Shown here: piece by piece, positions 26,487 through 34,800 of the stretch
How positions within the stretch are numbered: the first letter of the stretch is position 1
How the letters are laid out: each line of letters opens with the position of its first letter
Assembly: GCA_050247075.1 (NCBI GenBank)
Contig: JBFWUW010000036.1
Coordinates: 4,399 to 68,398, forward strand
Direction of reading: 5' to 3'
From: JBFWUW01 sp050247075
GTDB lineage: Bacteria; Planctomycetota; Planctomycetia; Pirellulales; JBFWUW01
DNA length: 64,000 nucleotides
Position numbers and translations under genes: made by a program
The notes under the pieces: generated by a model
Databases searched by the model: none
What the model was told of the DNA's origin: nothing
Seen by the model: the letters and a program-made list of their open reading frames with translations, nothing else

Positions 26487-27434
26487 TCATGCGTCCGTTC
26501 CGGCCAGTGCCTTGGAGATGGCACCTTTCACGCTCATGGGTCGGATCGGAAACGCATCCAGTGTCTTCCTTTCCCGAACCACGGTAGGGTTCTTCAAGCC
26601 CTCGATGAGATGCCGCCCGACCTCGAACTTGGTCGGCGTCACCAGGGCGAGCCACAGGCTGGAGAGATACGGCGTCAGCACCGGCACATAAATCAACCAC
26701 CGCCGCAAGTCCCGTTGGCGGGCGTATTCCCGAATCATCCCGCCGTAGGTCGTGACATCTTCGCACCCGATCTCGAAGATTCGGCTTTCGCCGGGTGTCA
26801 AATCTTTCGCAGACAACAGGTAGGCCAGCACGTCGTCCACTGCGATGGGCTGAGTCGGGGTGGTGAGCCATTGGGGGCAAATCATCACCGGCAGTCGGTC
26901 GGTCAAGGTCTTGATGAGATCGAACGACAAACTCCCCGCACCGATCACAACCGAGGCCCGGAATTCGATGACTTCCACGCCGGACTCTCGCAGAATCTTT
27001 CCAACTTCGTGGCGGCTGCGCAAATGCGGGGAGAGTGTGGGATCGCTATCGTCCCCCAATCCGCCCAGGTAGATGATCCGCCGCACTCCTGCCAGCTTTG
27101 CAGCCTGGGCGAAATTCGATGCCGCCTGCCGGTCCTGCTCCTCGAAATCTCCGGCCCCCGACATCAGATGGACGAGGTAGTAGGCGGTGTGGACGCCTTG
27201 CAATGCTGCGTCGAGTGACCCCCGGTCCAGGACATCTCCCTGCACGATCTCGGTCCTTGGCTGAACAACGGCCTGCAATTTCTCTGGCTTGCGAGCGAGG
27301 CAACGCAGCGTCACCCCCTGTTGTTCCAGCAGCGGAATCAGCCGACCACCGACGTAGCCGGTTCCCCCGGTCAACAGTATGACGGGAACTTTCGTTCCAA
27401 CAACAACTTGCGGCTCCGTCGTCATCGTCTGCAT
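26487..27434 (-). CDS. NmrA/YbjT-like NAD(P)H-binding SDR-type protein
   Basis: 315 residues with a Rossmann start (PVILLTGGTGYVGGRLIPLL), LARKPEKLQ, VQGDVLD, YYLVHLM and YLGGLGDD. It fits atypical short-chain dehydrogenases of the NmrA/YbjT group. Relatives often carry a C-terminal DUF2867 domain; here only about 80 residues follow the Rossmann part. It could act on quinones, lipids or as a redox sensor; the substrate is unknown. It converges on uvsE with a 1-bp gap and is divergent from the DUF1990 gene. Confidence 0.8.
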   Translation of the reverse strand: MQTMTTEPQVVVGTKVPVILLTGGTGYVGGRLIPLLEQQGVTLRCLARKPEKLQAVVQPRTEIVQGDVLDRGSLDAALQGVHTAYYLVHLMSGAGDFEEQDRQAASNFAQAAKLAGVRRIIYLGGLGDDSDPTLSPHLRSRHEVGKILRESGVEVIEFRASVVIGAGSLSFDLIKTLTDRLPVMICPQWLTTPTQPIAVDDVLAYLLSAKDLTPGESRIFEIGCEDVTTYGGMIREYARQRDLRRWLIYVPVLTPYLSSLWLALVTPTKFEVGRHLIEGLKNPTVVRERKTLDAFPIRPMSVKGAISKALAGTDA

Positions 27435-27539
27435 GGTTTCCGGTTATCATCCAGCGATTGCTGCGGTTCCTGTCTGTAAAAGACCATTTTACCCGTTGTG
27501 GAACTCCAGCCGAGAGCCAATATCAGGTCGAGGTCGAGG

Positions 27540-28142
27540 ATGTTGACGCTACGGAAGCCTTCTGCCGAGGCGATCAACCAATTCCTGGCGGCTCAGGGGA
27601 AACTCGACTTCACCTACACGGCCATCGGTGCGACAGCCACACAGCCGCCAGCCGGATACGTCGGGGACCACACCAGGATTAGGCTTGGGGCGGGACAGCC
27701 GGTGTTCACGTCAGCGGTGACGGCATTGCGGCGTTGGGATCAATTTCGTCTGGGATGGCTGGAAGCATCTCCCGTGGAAACGCCACTTGAGGTCGGAGCG
27801 GTTGTCGCTGTCGTCGCTCGTTCCATCGGCCTCTGGTGGCTCAACGCCTTCAGGATCGTCTACGTCGTGGACGAATCTGGCCCGCTCACCAAGTTCGGCT
27901 TTGCCTACGGCACGCTGCCTGCTCACGCAGGTTCGGGCGAGGAACGATTTTTGATCGAATGGGATCATGCCGACGACAGCGTGTGGTACGACATCCTGGC
28001 CTTCTCCCGACCACGGCATCTGCTAACCAAGATTGGCTATCCGATGGTTCGACGGACTCAGAAACGGTTCGGGCGGGAGTCGGCAGCAGCGATGCGGCGG
28101 GCAGTTGATTCCGCCTGCACGGATGGAGCCAATCCGTCATGA
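27540..28142 (+). CDS. DUF1990 family protein
   Basis: 200 residues from ATG 27540. The start LTLRKPSAEAINQFLAAQGK, the middle RWDQFRLGWLEA and VVAVVARSIGLWWLNAFRIVYVVDE-like core, and FGFAYGTLPAHAGSGEERF match DUF1990, a small alpha/beta family of unknown biochemistry. It tends to occur near stress or light-response genes. The gene overlaps the next by 4 bp (ATGA), so the two are probably translated together. Confidence 0.8.
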   Translation: MLTLRKPSAEAINQFLAAQGKLDFTYTAIGATATQPPAGYVGDHTRIRLGAGQPVFTSAVTALRRWDQFRLGWLEASPVETPLEVGAVVAVVARSIGLWWLNAFRIVYVVDESGPLTKFGFAYGTLPAHAGSGEERFLIEWDHADDSVWYDILAFSRPRHLLTKIGYPMVRRTQKRFGRESAAAMRRAVDSACTDGANPS

Positions 28143-28522
28143 ACCCGTTGTATTTCCCGTACATCTTCAACATCATTGTCCTCGTGCCAATTGCTTTGAT
28201 GACTTTGCTCGGCGGCGCACGAGGCGGACAACTTGCAACCCAGAGGAAGTTCCCGGAAAGCGAAGGATTCCGAACCATCCTCGGCTCGCTCTGGACGGCG
28301 ATCTTGATCGGGTCGGTGCTGGGTCTGTTTTGGCCGGTCCCGATGTCGCCGCTGTTGCTGATCCAGGTGATCTACAAAACGCTGTGGTTGCTGGTGTTCG
28401 TGCTGCCCCGGCTGCTCGGCGGGCGCAAGGGTGAGGTTCCGTGGGGCATCGCACTGACGTTTCTGGTGATCGTGGTGAGCTATCCGTGGGTCATTCCGTG
28501 CGGGCAGCTTTTCGGTGCATAG
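28139..28522 (+). CDS. Small multi-pass membrane protein
   Basis: 127 residues with four hydrophobic helices (IFNIIVLVPIALMTLLGG; LWTAILIGSVLGLFWP; TLWLLVFVLPRLLGG; ALTFLVIVVSYPWVIP). I recognise no domain. It overlaps the DUF1990 gene by 4 bp and ends 3 bp before the convergent Fe-S gene. A role with DUF1990 is inferred only from coupling. Confidence 0.75.
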   Translation: MNPLYFPYIFNIIVLVPIALMTLLGGARGGQLATQRKFPESEGFRTILGSLWTAILIGSVLGLFWPVPMSPLLLIQVIYKTLWLLVFVLPRLLGGRKGEVPWGIALTFLVIVVSYPWVIPCGQLFGA

Positions 28523-28525
28523 CGG

Positions 28526-29836
28526 TCACGACGGAAAGCACTTGCCGAAAGCAACCAGCAGCTTCGGCGATCCCTTGATCCGAATCTTCCGCCGAAGTAG
28601 CGCCCACAGCAAGCTCCGTTCTTTCGCCAGGAAGCCCAGCCACGTCTCGCTGTCAGCCGTGAGCCGGAGGTCGGCGGTTCCTTCGTGTCCTTCAGCTAGC
28701 TGGATGGTCATTTCATGGATGATGACCGTGGCAGTTCGTGGCTCCTTCCCCGTGAACGTAAAGTGGTAGACGGCGTTCAGCCCTTCGGATTGGCCCCGCT
28801 GAAACGTATGCGGTATTCCGCTCAGGAACCCAGCAATTGTGCGAGGGAGCAAACTTCCCCGAACTTGCTTGATTGTCTTGTGCGGGAACCGCTTCCGAAC
28901 GTGATCTTCGGCGTCCGACTTCGGCACGACGTAGACTGTCTCCTCCTTTTCCTGGAGCGGCTTGACGATCTCGTTCAGGAATCCCTTTCGGTCGGCCTGG
29001 AACGGCCCGATCACATCCTCTCCGGCAGGGCAAACAGACAGACAGTAAGCCGCCTTGTAATTCGGGCCGAAGGCGAGACTCTGCCACGTCGAAACGGTTT
29101 CTTGCCGGGTGACTTTCTTGCGCAGGTCCAGGCCGTTCTTGGCGTCGGCGACGTGTTCCACCCAATCTCCGAATCCACCCATGAATTCTCGATAGTTGTG
29201 CGTGTAACACGAGGCGAGGTCGAATTGACCGTCCGGTGAAATCGCCCCCACCGGACATGCCGCCACGCAGAGTTTGCAGGAGAGGCATGGATTGTAGTCG
29301 ATGGGCCTGTCGTACTCGGTGGCTTCCGCTCCGATGAGAACGGTCCCCAGCAGGATGAAGTTGCCGAACTTCGGATGGATGACATTGCGGTGAATGCCCA
29401 TCATGCCCAGGCCAGCGGCGACAGCCACGGGCTTGTGAGAGACAACCCACATCTTCTCCGGCCAACGGTCGGACTCCATCGGAAAGCCCATCGGCGGATT
29501 GATCGCCGGGATTCCTGCCTGCTCCAGTGTTGTCACGATGGCCCGGCAGACATCGTTCACTTCTTCGCCGGTGGTGTGGAACTCCAGATTCGCCACCGAA
29601 CGGGCCGGGTTGCGGATCGGCTCACGGTTCATGCGACAGACGATGGCGAGAAGAGCTTTCGTCTTCGGATAGAACTTCAGTATGTCGGCCCGCTGATCGT
29701 CCAGGCCCGGATGTCCGATCTCGACCAGCCCGGCATCGTCGGCCCCACAATTAAGTGCCAGTTGCCGCAGGCGTTCGACGTCGATCCTCGGCGGTGAACG
29801 ATTTTCTTCGAGAACAGGCAGCGATGCGGTCGGCAT
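28526..29836 (-). CDS. QueG-like 4Fe-4S protein fused to an SCP2 sterol-carrier domain
   Basis: About 436 residues. The front half resembles QueG/reductive-dehalogenase-type Fe-S proteins, with GMMGIHRNVIHPKFGNFI, a C184-x2-C187-x2-C190-x3-C194 cluster motif ending CPVGAI, and C265/C269 in CLSVCPAGEDV. The last 110 residues are an SCP2-type domain (FTFTGKEPRTATVIIHEMTI; LTADSETWLGFLA), which usually binds lipids. This suggests a redox reaction on a hydrophobic substrate. ATG 29836 has GGAG upstream. A site shared with the MarR gene lies 16 bp upstream, so MarR control is likely. Confidence 0.82.
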   Translation of the reverse strand: MPTASLPVLEENRSPPRIDVERLRQLALNCGADDAGLVEIGHPGLDDQRADILKFYPKTKALLAIVCRMNREPIRNPARSVANLEFHTTGEEVNDVCRAIVTTLEQAGIPAINPPMGFPMESDRWPEKMWVVSHKPVAVAAGLGMMGIHRNVIHPKFGNFILLGTVLIGAEATEYDRPIDYNPCLSCKLCVAACPVGAISPDGQFDLASCYTHNYREFMGGFGDWVEHVADAKNGLDLRKKVTRQETVSTWQSLAFGPNYKAAYCLSVCPAGEDVIGPFQADRKGFLNEIVKPLQEKEETVYVVPKSDAEDHVRKRFPHKTIKQVRGSLLPRTIAGFLSGIPHTFQRGQSEGLNAVYHFTFTGKEPRTATVIIHEMTIQLAEGHEGTADLRLTADSETWLGFLAKERSLLWALLRRKIRIKGSPKLLVAFGKCFPS

Positions 29837-29851
29837 GAAGGGCTCCGTTAT

Positions 29852-29868
29852 TTGTGCATGCAAGTATC
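29852..29868 (-). promoter_or_regulatory. Putative MarR operator at the Fe-S/SCP2 gene
   Basis: TTGTGCATGCAAGTATC on the + strand matches the site ahead of marR (30354-30370) in 15 of 17 positions. The core TTGxxxATGCAA is near-palindromic, typical for MarR dimers. It lies 16 bp upstream of the Fe-S gene start. Confidence 0.6.
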
Positions 29869-29881
29869 TTTGCAAAAAAAC

Positions 29882-30328
29882 TCATTTCGCCGGGGCGGAT
29901 TTGATACGCTTGATGGCTGCGTCGAGCAAGCACAGGCCATCGTCGCCCAGGAGTTTTTTTGCTTCCGCCTGGGCTTTCTCCCAGGCAGGGATTGCTTTCT
30001 CCATCAGCCGCTTCCCCTGGTCCGTCAGACGAAAAGGATGAGAACGCCCGTCCTCGTCCGGCAGGATTTCGAGCCAGCCGTTCGACACCATGCGATCCAC
30101 GGTGCGGCTGAGGGTGGACGTATCGAGTTCGAGGATGTCGCAGACCTCGGCGGGCCGTGCCACGCCGAGTTTGGCGGTGACGGCCAGGATGTTGCCCTGG
30201 CTCAACTTCACTCCCAGGGGTCGCAGCGCCTCGTCGTACAAGTTGGTGACGACCCGGTTCAGCAACCGCAGCCGCCCAGCAATGCAGGACGTGGCGATGG
30301 TTTCGATGGTGGTGGCTGGTTTGGTCAT
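29882..30328 (-). CDS. MarR-family transcriptional regulator
   Basis: 148 residues with the winged helix (LSQGNILAVTAKLGVARPAEVCDIL; LDTSTLSRTVDRMVSNGWLE; wing DEDGRSHPFRLTDQGKRLM). MarR proteins are dimeric repressors released by phenolic or oxidising compounds. ATG 30328 gives the usual N-terminus; an upstream extension to 30481 looks non-coding. The same 17-bp site appears before this gene and before the Fe-S/SCP2 gene 45 bp downstream, indicating joint control of the two. Confidence 0.88.
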   Translation of the reverse strand: MTKPATTIETIATSCIAGRLRLLNRVVTNLYDEALRPLGVKLSQGNILAVTAKLGVARPAEVCDILELDTSTLSRTVDRMVSNGWLEILPDEDGRSHPFRLTDQGKRLMEKAIPAWEKAQAEAKKLLGDDGLCLLDAAIKRIKSAPAK

Positions 30329-30353
30329 GGCACGGCTCTCTGGCTGCTTGTTG

Positions 30354-30370
30354 TTGTATATGCAAGTATC
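30354..30370 (-). promoter_or_regulatory. Putative MarR autoregulatory operator
   Basis: TTGTATATGCAAGTATC, with the near-palindrome TTGTATATGCAA, lies 26 bp upstream of the marR start and matches 29852-29868 in 15 of 17 positions. Confidence 0.6.
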
Positions 30371-30477
30371 GGCAAGGTCAAGGCTCAGACCTGATGAAAA
30401 AGGAAGCTGCGTAGTCACAAGATCGGCTTGGCCGTGGTGACAAGTGCCGTCGAGTGAGGCGGCAATGGTAAGCCGAC

Positions 30478-31083
30478 TCACTCACCTTTAAGCCGTTGCA
30501 ATTCGGCTTCCAAGTCTGCGATCCTGCCGTGCAACTGCTCGATGAACGGAGCCACCTGCTTCTGCGAGAATCGTTTGTGAATGTGCTGCGGGCAGTTCAC
30601 GTCCCATGCCTCGATCTCAAACAAAATGACCCGCTCGCCCTTTCCCGGATAGGAATGGTCACGCAGTCGGTCGAGGAGTACCGGATCGTCTTCCACCACA
30701 CGGGCGTTGCCCCAGAGATTGATGCGGCGACTGCGGGCGTAGTCCATCAGGAAGATGAACGCCTTGGAGTTCTCGGACAAATTGCCGAGCGTGATGTATT
30801 GCCGATTGCCGCCGAAGTCGGCGAATGCCAGCGTCTTCTCGTCCACCGCCTTGAGAAAGCCCGGCGAACCGCCCCGATACTGGATGTAGGGGTGGCCCTC
30901 GGCGTTCGCCGTCCCCAGGTAGAACATATCCAACTCAGCGAGGAGCGCTTCGAGTTCCGGGGTCACGGTCGTCTCCCAACTCCCACTGGATTCCATGCGG
31001 GCATAGCTCGACCGAGAGCCTTTCTGGGTCTGGATGGCCTTCACCGTGGGAGTGAAAGCAACGTCGCTGGAAAACGAACGCAT
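30478..31083 (-). CDS. Pyridoxamine 5'-phosphate oxidase-like flavin-binding protein
   Basis: 201 residues. The core LDMFYLGTANAEGHPYIQYRGG, TLAFADFGGNRQYITLGNLSEN and RRINLWGNARVVED matches the split-barrel PNPOx-like superfamily that binds FMN or F420. A C-terminal coiled segment (EQLHGRIADLEAELQRLKGE) is extra. The usual role is reduction or binding of small molecules; true vitamin B6 synthesis is unlikely. ATG 31083 follows GGAGGA. The gene lies upstream of marR on the same strand. Confidence 0.82.
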   Translation of the reverse strand: MRSFSSDVAFTPTVKAIQTQKGSRSSYARMESSGSWETTVTPELEALLAELDMFYLGTANAEGHPYIQYRGGSPGFLKAVDEKTLAFADFGGNRQYITLGNLSENSKAFIFLMDYARSRRINLWGNARVVEDDPVLLDRLRDHSYPGKGERVILFEIEAWDVNCPQHIHKRFSQKQVAPFIEQLHGRIADLEAELQRLKGE

Positions 31084-31150
31084 GGCAAAGTCCTCCGAGC
31101 TTGCAGGTTTCTCGTAAGCAGCCCGCCTGCTGGGGCGGGCGTAGTGGTGG

Positions 31151-31615
31151 TCATCGAACAGCGGGAATCCCGGTGTCATCAGCGGGTCGTGGGCCGGGAG
31201 CAGGCCAGCGGAACTTCCGTTCGCTTTCTTGAATCGACACGTCGTTGATGCTGGCTTCTCGCCTTCGCATCAGCCCGTCTTCGTCAAACTCCCAAAGTTC
31301 GTTGCCGTAGGCCCGGAACCACCGACCTGCCGCATCGTGGTACTCGTACTGAAAGCGAACGGCGATTCGGTTGTCGGTGAAACTCCACAGCGATTTGGTG
31401 AGGCGGTAGTCGAGTTCTCGCTCCGATTTGCGGGTCAAGTACTCTCGAAACTTCTCATCGCCTGGTGCCCAGCGGCAACGTCCGCAACGCAACTTCTTGT
31501 TCAGTATGTGGTTGGCGACTTCTGGCAGGCTGAAGGGAGCAAAACCAGGTCCGCCACTGGCAAGTTCAACCGACCGGTGGCGAATAACAACAACGGGGTG
31601 AACGTGTTGGCTCAT
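31151..31615 (-). CDS. DUF1348/NTF2-like protein with damaged N-terminal half
   Basis: The last 85 residues, from EKFREYLTRKSERELDYRL through FTDNRIAVRFQYEYHD and GNELWEFDEDGLMRRREASIND, match DUF1348 closely. Upstream only a PFSL-like trace of the normal N-terminus is seen; the conserved WRNR segment is missing and replaced by a Cys/Arg-rich stretch (KKLRCGRCRWAPGD). An internal deletion, possibly with a frameshift, is likely. The start is unclear (ATG 31615 given). It may be a decaying gene. It is the last member of the accessory set before secA. Confidence 0.6.
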   Translation of the reverse strand: MSQHVHPVVVIRHRSVELASGGPGFAPFSLPEVANHILNKKLRCGRCRWAPGDEKFREYLTRKSERELDYRLTKSLWSFTDNRIAVRFQYEYHDAAGRWFRAYGNELWEFDEDGLMRRREASINDVSIQESERKFRWPAPGPRPADDTGIPAVR

Positions 31616-31662
31616 TTGCCACAACCCCCATCGGGATGGTGGGAGGGTGGCCATAACCCTTC

Positions 31663-31691
31663 TTGACCCATTGAATCCAAAGTTATAAATT
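31663..31691 (+). promoter_or_regulatory. Predicted secA promoter
   Basis: TTGACC (31663-31668) and, after 17 bp, TAAATT (31686-31691); TATAAA at 31684 gives a 15-bp spacer. An inverted repeat GTTAC-N7-GTAAC follows at 31708-31724, before the secA start at 31801. Confidence 0.45.
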
Positions 31692-31800
31692 GCCTAGTTG
31701 GAAAATGTTACGTCTTTTGTAACTCTCGTGCGGATGGTCGCTTGCGCCGACCGCGCGCTAGCCCCTCCAGCAAGCATTCTCGCAGTGGGTCGGTTCGCCT

Positions 31801-34800
31801 ATGGAAGTCTTGGAACGTATTGGCGAGATCCTGGGGGTTATCTTTGGCGGGTTTACGCGCGCCATCGAACGTGCCGTCACGTCGTTGTTCGGTTCGTCTA
31901 ACGCCCGATACATTAAGAAGTTACAGAACAAAGTCGAGGCTATCAATGCCCTCGAAACGAAATACCAGGCGCTCAACGACGAGCAGCTCAAACAGCAGAC
32001 AGACGACTTCAAACGCCGCCTGGCCGAGGGCGAATCGCTGGATGACCTGGTTGTGGAGGCGTTTGCCGTCTGCCGCGAGGCGGGACGCCGCTTCCTCAAC
32101 ATGCGGCATTACGACACGCAGATGATCGGCGGCATGGTGCTGCACTCGGGCAACATCGCCGAAATGGTGACGGGCGAGGGCAAGACGCTGGTCGCCACCT
32201 TGCCGGCCTACCTGAACGCGCTGGCCGGGCAAGGCGTGCATGTGATTACCGTCAACGACTACCTGGCCCGCCGGGACATGGAGTGGATGGGCCCCTTGTA
32301 CATGGGGCTGGGGCTGACGGTTGGCGCGATCCAAGGCGACATGGACCCCGACGAGCGGCGCGTGGCCTACGACTGCGACATTACCTACGGCACCAACAAC
32401 GAGTTCGGCTTTGACTACCTGCGCGACAACATGAAGCCCGCCGCCCGCGGCGACAACCGCTACGACAAGCGGTCGCAACAGGCACAAGGCCGGCTGAGCT
32501 ATGCCATTATCGACGAGGTGGACAACATCCTCATCGACGAGGCGCGGACGCCGTTGATTATCTCGGGCCCTTCGCGCGATGACGTCACGGTCTACGCCAA
32601 GGCCGACAAGGTCTCGCGGCAGTTGAAGAAAGACGTGCATTTTGAGGTCAAGGAAAAAGAACACACCGTCCACCTCAACGAAGACGGCGTGCGGGCGGCC
32701 GAAAAGTTGGCGGGGGTGGAAAGCTTCTACACCGCGGGCAACATGGAGTGGCCCCACCTGATCGACAATTCGCTCAAGGCGCACTACCTCTACAAGCGCG
32801 ACGTGAACTACGTGGTGCAGCGTGGCAAAGAGGGTGAAGAAGTCATCATTGTCGATGAATTCACCGGCCGATTGATGGATGGCCGCCGCTGGAGCGACGG
32901 CCTGCACCAGGCGGTCGAAGCCAAGGAAGGCGTGCGGATCAAGGAGGAAAACCAGACGCTGGCCACCATCACGCTGCAAAACTTCTTCAAGCTGTACCGC
33001 AAGATCTGCGGCATGACCGGCACGGCCATGACAGAGGCTTCCGAGTTTTGGAAGATCTACAAGCTCGATGTGATCGCCATTCCCACCCACCGCACGATGC
33101 AGCGGATCAACAATCCCGACGTCATCTATCGCAGCGAGGAGGAAAAGTTCAAGGCCATCGCCGACGAAATCGAACGCATGAACAAGTTCGACACGCTGGA
33201 GCTGGCCGGCGGCGAGTACGAAATGGGCCAGATTATCAAAGAGGACGACGACAAAATCGAGTTTCAGCCGTCGGAAAGCCGCGACCGCCGCGTCATCGAA
33301 AAGCCCAAGGTCAAACGCATCGAGCGCAAGGGCCGGCCGATTCTGGTCGGTACGGTGTCGATCGAAAAGAGCGAGCGCGTGGCCGCCATGCTGGGCCGCC
33401 GCGGCATCAAGCACGAGGTCCTCAACGCCAAGCACCACCAGCGCGAGGCCGAGATCGTGGCCCAAGCTGGCCGACTGGGGGCGGTCACGATTGCCACCAA
33501 CATGGCTGGCCGCGGCACCGATATTATCCTGGGTGGCAACCCCGAGATCATGGCCTGGGCTCTGCTGCAAGACAAATACGCCACGCGGCTGGACGTGCCG
33601 CAAGAGGAGTGGACGAAGCTCATCAACGAGATCGAGCACCGCGAGCAGATGAAGTCCGAGGGCCGCAAGGTGGCCTCTCTGGGCGGGCTGCACATCATCG
33701 GTACCGAACGGCACGAGGCCCGCCGTATCGACTTGCAGTTACGCGGCCGTTGCGGCCGGCAAGGAGACCCCGGTTCCAGCCGTTTCTATCTGTCGCTGGA
33801 AGACGATCTGATGCGGATCTTCGCCGGCGAGTGGGTCAAGAACGTCCTCACGCGGCTAGGCATGAAGGAAGGCGAGGCGATCGAGAGCCGCATGGTCAGC
33901 CGGCGGATTGAAGGCGCGCAGAAGAAGGTCGAAGAGCGCAACTTCGAGATCCGCAAGAACCTGCTGGAATACGACGAAGTCAAGGACGAGCAGCGCAAGC
34001 GGACCTACGGCTACCGCCAGCGCATCCTCAACGGCGAAAGTTGCAAAAAGCTGATCCTGGACATGATCGACCAGCAGATCGACCGTTATGTGTCGGTCTT
34101 TTTGTCGAGCGACTACGGAACCGGGTCGTACGCGGCCTGGGCCGGCAAGCGGTTCGGCGTGGAATTCAAGCCCCGCGAATTCAAGGACCTGGAAGCCGGC
34201 GCGGCCGAGGTCTTCGCCAAGGAGGAAGCCGAGCGCCAGGCCGAGACCCAAGTGTTCGAGGCTATCGAAGAGAACCTGCCCGAGACAGACGACGAAGACG
34301 CGCAGGATTGGAACTGGGAAGCCCTGGCCAAACTGGTCAACACGCGGTGGGGCCTGACCCTGCGGGAACGCGACCTGAAATCGCAGGGCCGCGACCATGT
34401 ATCAGAGTTCCTGCTGGAAAAAATCCGCCACAAGATCGTGGAAGTTGACTGCGCCGACGGCGCCAAACTGCTGGAGCCCGAACTTGGCCTGAAGACAACC
34501 TGCAGTTGGGTCCGCGACAAGTTTGGGCTGGAGGTCGGCATCGACGAACTTCGCGAGCTGGACGCCCCCGCCGTGCAGCGGCTGATTCGCGAAAAGGCCG
34601 CCGAAGCATACGAATTACGGGAGATTGCCTATCCCGTCATTCAGGCCTGTACCGTCTTCATTCGCACCGACCAGTCGGGCCACAAACGGGTCGACCGCGA
34701 GCAGCTTGCCAAGTGGGCCAGCGGCAAGTTCAACATTCAACTGTCGGGCGAGGAACTGCAAAGCCGCAGCAGCGAGGAGATCGAGCGGATGCTGATCGAC

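Noticed and set aside
31921..33714. A 597-codon minus-strand frame opposite secA
   Set aside because: It lies wholly inside the conserved SecA ATPase core on the other strand and has no domain of its own.
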